DNA of 12,870 bases from Saccoglossus kowalevskii. Lineage: Eukaryota; Hemichordata; Enteropneusta; Harrimaniidae. A model generated the notes under the pieces. The model had not been told where the DNA came from and searched no databases. It saw only the letters and a list, made by a program, of their open reading frames with translations. Shown piece after piece: positions 8,705 to 12,870 of the stretch. Numbering within the stretch: the first letter of the stretch is position 1; every line of letters starts with the position of its first letter. The stretch covers positions 152,771-165,640 of the forward strand of contig NW_003144290.1 in the NCBI RefSeq assembly GCF_000003605.2, read 5' to 3'. Both the position numbers and the translations under genes were made by a program.

Positions 8705-9440
8705 ATTATATATACCGTACTTCTCCAGTTATAAGCCCAGGGGCCTCAACATGGAAAATCAGGGAAAGTAAGGAATAGACTTGTACATGTACCTGAGGAC
8801 CATCTCGGAAATGATGATTTTTTTTGGTTTAACATTGTAAACCATGTAACTACCCAGAAAAATTATCCAAATTACATTTTTTCATTCACCATGCCAGGCT
8901 GTGTGGAATTTTCCCTCTTTTTGGAGAACCAAAATTGCAAAATGCTTGATTTCCACAATAATTTCACAATAAAGAAACAAATATGTTAACAAAAATGCAC
9001 ACTTTTTATTACGGTACGATTTACATACCATCTGAATTTAAAGTGTAAAAATGATTAGAGTCTGTTGGAAAACAGTCAAAGGCAAGATCTTTATCATTAT
9101 CTTCACTGTGCGATGTTTTTGATCGTACACAAACTATTGATGCAAAGCAATTTCCGCAAAATTTTTTTTCATGATTTGACTTGAAACAACATTCTCTGAC
9201 CTAACAGGTTAAGTCTCATTAACTAATCAAAATGCTGTTTCGTAGTGATGAACTTTTCTGCAAATTCCTGATTAATTGCCTATGCAATGTGAAAGTTAAT
9301 TACTGTAATAATAAAATAATTGTATCGTTTACACTGATATTGATGTCTCATTTAAATATGTTAATGTTATTGAATGTAGCACAGAAGTGATTTGCTGATG
9401 TTGTTGTACGATTTTGATGGAAAAGCAGCATGATTTGGTT
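8705..9440. other. Non-coding stretch, possible decayed short element
   Basis: No gene is seen. TACCGTAC at 8713-8720 and its near inverse TTACGGTACG near 9009-9018 could be remnants of a ~300-bp inverted-repeat element, but the matching ends are only about eight bases long. Confidence 0.35.
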
Positions 9441-9446
9441 TTTTAG

Positions 9447-9473
9447 CTCCGCTGTCGACTTTGTCGAGCGGAG
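9447..9473 (+). repeat. GC-rich hairpin heading an interspersed repeat
   Basis: CTCCGCT (9447-9453) pairs with AGCGGAG (9467-9473), and CGAC (9456-9459) pairs with GTCG (9463-9466), leaving a two-base bulge and a TTT loop. It is followed by GATCGTCCGTCGTCGTC and then by TTTTCAACTTCTTCTTGAAAACTACAAG-type sequence. From memory, that order (GC hairpin, CGTCCGTCGTC run, 'aacttctt...aactaca' module, 'cttgggta' word) is seen in dispersed repeats of several marine invertebrate genomes. I could not check this. Confidence 0.6.
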
Positions 9474-9537
9474 ATTATCATATGAGTGATCGTCCGTCGT
9501 CGTCTGTGTCAATGTTTTACATTTTCAACTTCTTCTT

Positions 9538-9606
9538 GAAAACTACAAGCCTGAATGCTTTGATACTTGGTGTATATGTACCTTGGGTAGACCTCTCTTA
9601 GATTTG
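9538..9606 (+). repeat. Repeat module, copy 1
   Basis: This begins GAAAACTACAAGCCTGA and ends CTTGGGTAGACCTCTCTTAGATTTG. It recurs in the same orientation at 10134-10197, about 600 bp downstream, with a short internal deletion there. It lies just downstream of the GC hairpin at 9447. Confidence 0.75.
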
Positions 9607-9983
9607 TTAATTTCATTTGAAGAATAATTGTTTACAGTGATAACAGCTCATTGTCGAAACGAAGCTTTACCCATTCACGCTAGTCGCAATAAACATCAAT
9701 ACTCTTGAATAGGCGTCAATGACTACGGTGAAACTTTTAGGCATCAAGAAAGATTAAAATAACACCTTAAAAAACTGCAGAAAAAACGCCCTTTTTTTTG
9801 TTAAAAACCCAAATTGCCATTTAACGTCCCAAGGCGAATTTACGGCAAATTTCGGTAGTATGAATCAGTATACATGCATGTTTAAGTTAACCACAAGGGC
9901 GTGGTTTCTGTTTGCACCAAGTTTTGAGGCCACAAATCTTAGCCATATGCATTTTGATCATCACTCTCTATTGGGACGAATGT

Positions 9984-10073
9984 TAATTTTTGGCACATGC
10001 TGGCTCGGTTCTTACCATGTGCACATACATTTTGGCACATGCTAACTAGGTCCTAATTCTTGGTACATGACAA
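9984..10073 (+). repeat. Short tandem duplication (~40 bp) in the interspersed repeat
   Basis: TTTTGGCACATGCT occurs twice about 41 bp apart and is followed by GGCTCGGTTCT or AACTAGGTCCT. A third, weaker version (ATTCTTGGTACATGAC) comes next. A 61-codon ORF across this stretch (9860-10045) is repeat-derived and not listed as a gene. Confidence 0.6.
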
Positions 10074-10133
10074 AATTTGTTATGTAAATGCCACTATAGT
10101 CGGCAGTTATTTGAATACTATCGGTAATTAGTG

Positions 10134-10197
10134 GAAAACTACAAGCCTGATTGCTTGGTGTATTTGTACCTTGGGTAGACCTCTTAGATTTGATGAA
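10134..10197 (+). repeat. Repeat module, copy 2
   Basis: This is a second copy of the 9538-9606 module. It shares GAAAACTACAAGCCTGA and GTACCTTGGGTAGACCTC but lacks about seven bases around the TTTGATAC word of copy 1. Either the repeat is internally duplicated, or two elements of one family inserted close together. Confidence 0.7.
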
Positions 10198-10200
10198 AAT

Positions 10201-10552
10201 TTTTGGTAAAAAGTGATATTTTCGACCTCGTTACAAACTGCCAGTTTAATTGCTTTCATATTATATATATATACACACATGTATAATACCTCGTTGGTTT
10301 GTTCAATTTGTGATTTCTTTAATTGAAATGTACATTGCTAACAACGGGGCTATGAGCTATCTCAGCTGAGAGGCAATTAACACATCGGAGCACATTCAGT
10401 TCATGTTCGGTTTGGTTCTGCATTTTTAAAATTGTTATCTAGTGACTTTGTTGTTGATTTAGGTAAAAGAACAAAATTAGTTTATTTGTGTATGAACAGA
10501 TATTTAGGGAGATGTGCTTTGAATCTCATATTGGTTTCCATGATCCACACAG
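10201..10552. other. Non-coding DNA upstream of the thioredoxin exon (probable intron 1)
   Basis: This holds a short TATATA/CACA run (about 10260-10280) and a perfect palindrome, TCTCAGCTGAGA, near 10359-10370. The latter may mark the far end of the interspersed repeat. It ends at the splice acceptor CCACACAG (10545-10552). I found no convincing first thioredoxin exon here or farther upstream. Confidence 0.45.
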
Positions 10553-10657
10553 GAAGAGTTTGATGCAGAGCTGAAGGCTGCTGGTGACAGGCTGGTTGTG
10601 GTTGACTTCTCAGCTCAGTGGTGTGGGCCATGCAGAATGATTGCTCCTAAAGTCAAG
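10553..10657 (+). CDS. TXN: Thioredoxin, exon with WCGPC active site (partial gene)
   Basis: These 35 codons run between acceptor CACAG and donor AAG|GTGAGT, phase 0 at both ends. The peptide is an unmistakable cytosolic thioredoxin. It has the strand [20 protein letters not shown], with the redox pair at residues 24 and 27 of the exon (Cys32 and Cys35 in human numbering), the buried Asp at residue 18 (human Asp26), the preceding Trp, and an Arg in place of the Lys common after CGPC. Thioredoxin reduces disulphides in many target proteins and is itself recycled by thioredoxin reductase with NADPH. The exon has exactly the length I recall for human TXN exon 2. The first exon, usually about eight codons starting MVK, was not found, so the start is unknown. 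Thioredoxin is certain; the cytosolic rather than mitochondrial paralogue is inferred from sequence and exon layout. Confidence 0.95.
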
Positions 10658-11440
10658 GTGAGTTCTTCAAGGAATAACCACCCAGAGATGAAGTATACCT
10701 CAAGTTTTTGACCAATTTCACACATATTCACATGATAGCATAACAATTTTAAAAAAATAGACACCAATTTTTTCTCTATGCCCATTAGGAGAATTTGGAA
10801 AAGTCATGAGCCAGCCACTGAATTGGCATCAGTTGTATAATTCTGCTTTGCTTTTGAATCCCAAATACATGTACTTCAGAATTGCATTTTATATACAGCT
10901 TTCATATTAAATTAAAACTCATAAAATGTGGCCTATTACATGTACATATATATTAGTAGTGCATATGCTTATATGTAAATTTTAGTTTTCAGTTACAAAA
11001 AATTTGATTTTTGGTTTAAATGCGCTTCTCCATAGTAAATAACATCACATGACATGACTATTACCATTGCTGTCTGTGGTGTGCTAAAGATACCGAATGT
11101 CAAGCTACTTAAAATGCCTAAATTTTCTAACTGTTGTGAAGGAAATAACCTTGTACTTTAGGGTTCACTCATTTTAAATGTAAATGTTTCTTGATTTGAA
11201 ATTACTGCACTGACAACATTTGTAAAATTCAGCAAACTGTGCAGGTTTTATTCTACAGAGTTCAAAAGGTATTCAGTTTCAGTGCTAAATGATGCTAAAA
11301 TTTCTTATTTCACGGAAACTTTTTTCCTGGGTACACATTTAATTGAATACTTCACTCCCTGGGTGTTGGAGCCCCAGATATTCATGTGTGCCACTGTCCC
11401 AAATGTATAATAATACTTAACACTGTGATTATATCAACAG
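10658..11440 (+). other. Thioredoxin intron (783 bp)
   Basis: The intron starts GTGAGT and ends ATATCAACAG. It is AT-rich, with several TACATGTA words and no ORF or strong repeat. Its reading phase (0) is the same at both borders. Confidence 0.85.
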
Positions 11441-11500
11441 GACATGGCAAAAGAATTCCCAGACTTGGTTTTCTTGAAGATTGATGTTGATGAGAACCCT
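11441..11500 (+). CDS. TXN: Thioredoxin, exon encoding the central strand (partial gene)
   Basis: These 20 codons run between acceptor CAACAG and donor CCT|GTAAGT, phase 0. The peptide DMAKEFPDLVFLKIDVDENP follows directly on the WCGPC exon and corresponds to the helix and beta strand that end in the conserved DVDE/DVDD segment. The human counterpart exon is, as I recall, also 60 bp. The next exon should encode the cis-proline segment (MPTF). No such sequence lies between 11501 and 12870, so the gene runs off the window or its next intron is longer than 1.37 kb. Splice sites and frame give no sign of a pseudogene, and the presence of introns rules out a processed copy. Confidence 0.94.
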
Positions 11501-11568
11501 GTAAGTTAATTACCATATGACCCTGTAGCTTGGAGCATTAATCTATACTGTTTTAACAACAACAACAA

Positions 11569-11754
11569 GTTCTGTAAAATCTGTATTAGAAGTCACAGCT
11601 TCTATTAAAATGGTACAATGCATCAGAGGAGATGTGGCTTTTATTAGAGCATCTACACACATGATAAATGATGAATTTTTGGTTCTCAATTATTCAAAAG
11701 GTATTGGTACGACTTCTATTAGGGATGCGGCTTCTAATACAGACTTCACGGTAC
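11569..11754. mobile_element. Short inverted-repeat element (MITE-like) in a thioredoxin intron
   Basis: The ends are inverted. 11580-11592 (TCTGTATTAGAAG) is the exact reverse complement of 11731-11743, and weaker matching extends outward to GT-CTGTAAAA and GTACCGTGAAG and inward past the core. Inside, CTTCTATTA-type words recur (near 11599, 11636, 11712 and 11731), some with AGCATC or GGGATG after them. The element is 186 bp and has no coding capacity; a 78-codon ORF that crosses it (11610-11846) is chance. I see no clear target-site duplication, so the exact ends are uncertain. Confidence 0.6.
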
Positions 11755-12599
11755 TCCACATCTGTATCTTATCCAATGAAGAGTATACTCTATGCTGCAT
11801 AATATGGAGTGTAGAATCAATTGTTCAGATTACACTGTTGATATGATGATGATCATTTTGGATTGTATACGATTCCTTATAAAATGCTTTGCATAGTTGA
11901 ATACCAGCACACACGTGTTTACCCCTAACTATTCATCCCAGTGTTGTATCCCATTCAAAACTCCAGCTTGACTCCTATACACTTCTGCCCACATAGTTTC
12001 AATATTCATACAAGAGAACTGGTGATGGTTGTATAACCATAACTGCCTCAGCTCAAAGATTGTTATGTAATACAGAGGAATATGAAGGGAAATGTATTGT
12101 AATGTTACCTCTGTGTAATTTACAATATATCTGCATTAACCTTCACTGTGAAGGACAATTAGGGAGTTGACTTAAATGACTGGTAGAAGCAAGGCTGGTC
12201 AAATTTTGCGAAATACATGTAGTAGTTAGAATTTCCAGATACGCAATCGGCACATTGTTGGATATCAAAATATGGATGATAAACAGCAAGTGATATTTCC
12301 CGAGATGTAGTTGGAATTGAAGCAAAGGAGTGGCCTATTAATCCATGAAACATACTTACACATATCCGTACATATCATCATGTCTTATTATGTGTGGGCA
12401 AAGCTGTCATGCACACAATCGGAAATGTATGTTATTACTGTAAATAAATATGAACAATAAAAACTGAAATTTAGAAAAACTGTGAACTATTAATAAGGAA
12501 AATATGTGATTTGCTGTACAGTTCTCAGAAAATTATTACAAGTCCCAGAAGTACATACGAGTCGTCAAAACGTACAGTTGACAGTTGGGATTGATACCA
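11755..12599. other. Non-coding stretch (probable thioredoxin intron)
   Basis: No exon of thioredoxin or of another recognisable gene is visible. Minus-strand ORFs of 60-64 codons at 12143-12353 overlap each other in different frames and look random. AATAAA-type words near 12441-12462 are unremarkable in AT-rich DNA. Confidence 0.5.
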
Positions 12600-12725
12600 A
12601 GATTTAAAGCGCGGTGGTCGTCGCGCAGCGCGTGTTCGAATTTCATGTAAATGAACAATGTATTTTACACGCGTTGTATACGTCGCTATAAGTCCCATAT
12701 CGAACAGGACGCGGCACAACGACTG
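12600..12725. other. CpG-rich patch of unknown origin
   Basis: This patch is markedly rich in CpG compared with its surroundings and includes the near-palindrome CGCGCAGCGCG (12622-12632). TGTTCGAATTTC follows directly and resembles, imperfectly, the B box of a tRNA gene. It may be a remnant of a tRNA-derived SINE or another element, or an unrelated GC patch. A 77-codon minus-strand ORF overlaps it (12525-12758) but has no recognised domain. Confidence 0.35.
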
Positions 12726-12870
12726 CCGCCCTTTAACAATTCCATGAGAATATCGCAACGTTCTTTTAACACATGAAACAGATGTGCATTGGTTGAATTT
12801 TGTATAGTTTTAATAGGCATACAAGCACCTGTATATATTTTGACAATAAACTTCTCATTCACATTGTGCA

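Noticed and set aside
8713-9018. Possible ~300-bp MITE with TACCGTAC ends
   Set aside because: The matching ends are only about eight bases and no flanking duplication is visible. Kept only as a hint.
11631-11660. AG|ATGTGGCTTTTATTAG as a possible next thioredoxin exon
   Set aside because: The reading frame does not encode the expected cis-proline segment and the sequence belongs to the inverted-repeat element.

Overview
The window looks like AT-rich nuclear DNA from a marine invertebrate animal. It has spliced exons with GT-AG borders, long non-coding stretches, several families of interspersed and tandem repeats, and an over-used TACATGTA/ACATGT word. I cannot name the species. No bacterial-type operons, rRNA, tRNA or CRISPR arrays are visible.

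Left part (1-4665). Plain non-coding DNA is followed by an apparently complete but decayed DNA transposon at 1113-4659 (3,547 bp). It has terminal inverted repeats that begin GGGAAG (32 of 38 positions match) and is bracketed by an identical 6-bp direct repeat, TAAGTA. Its left half is non-coding and holds two diverged copies of a ~385-bp block and a separate short tandem array with a period of 75-79 bp. Its right half carries, on the minus strand, a broken transposase-like gene in three reading-frame pieces: a basic/helix-turn-helix N-terminus, a core with two candidate catalytic aspartates, and a Cys-containing C-terminus. The piece that should carry the third catalytic residue appears to be missing.

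Middle part (4666-9440). I see no convincing gene here. The notable structures are a perfect 16-bp AT-rich hairpin, a four-copy ~61-bp tandem repeat whose core matches the ZNF143/Staf binding consensus, and an ~87-93-nt imperfect hairpin whose wobble pairs favour a plus-strand RNA.

Right part (9441-12870). A repeat that starts with a GC-rich hairpin (9447-9473) carries an internally duplicated module. It is followed by two exons of a plus-strand thioredoxin gene (10553-10657 and 11441-11500). These encode the WCGPC active site and have the lengths I recall for human TXN exons 2 and 3. The first exon and the 3' exons are not visible, so the gene is partial here. The intron after the second exon contains a small element with inverted repeats (11569-11754), and a CpG-rich patch lies near the right edge.

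The only confident host gene is thioredoxin. Most other structure is repeat-derived.
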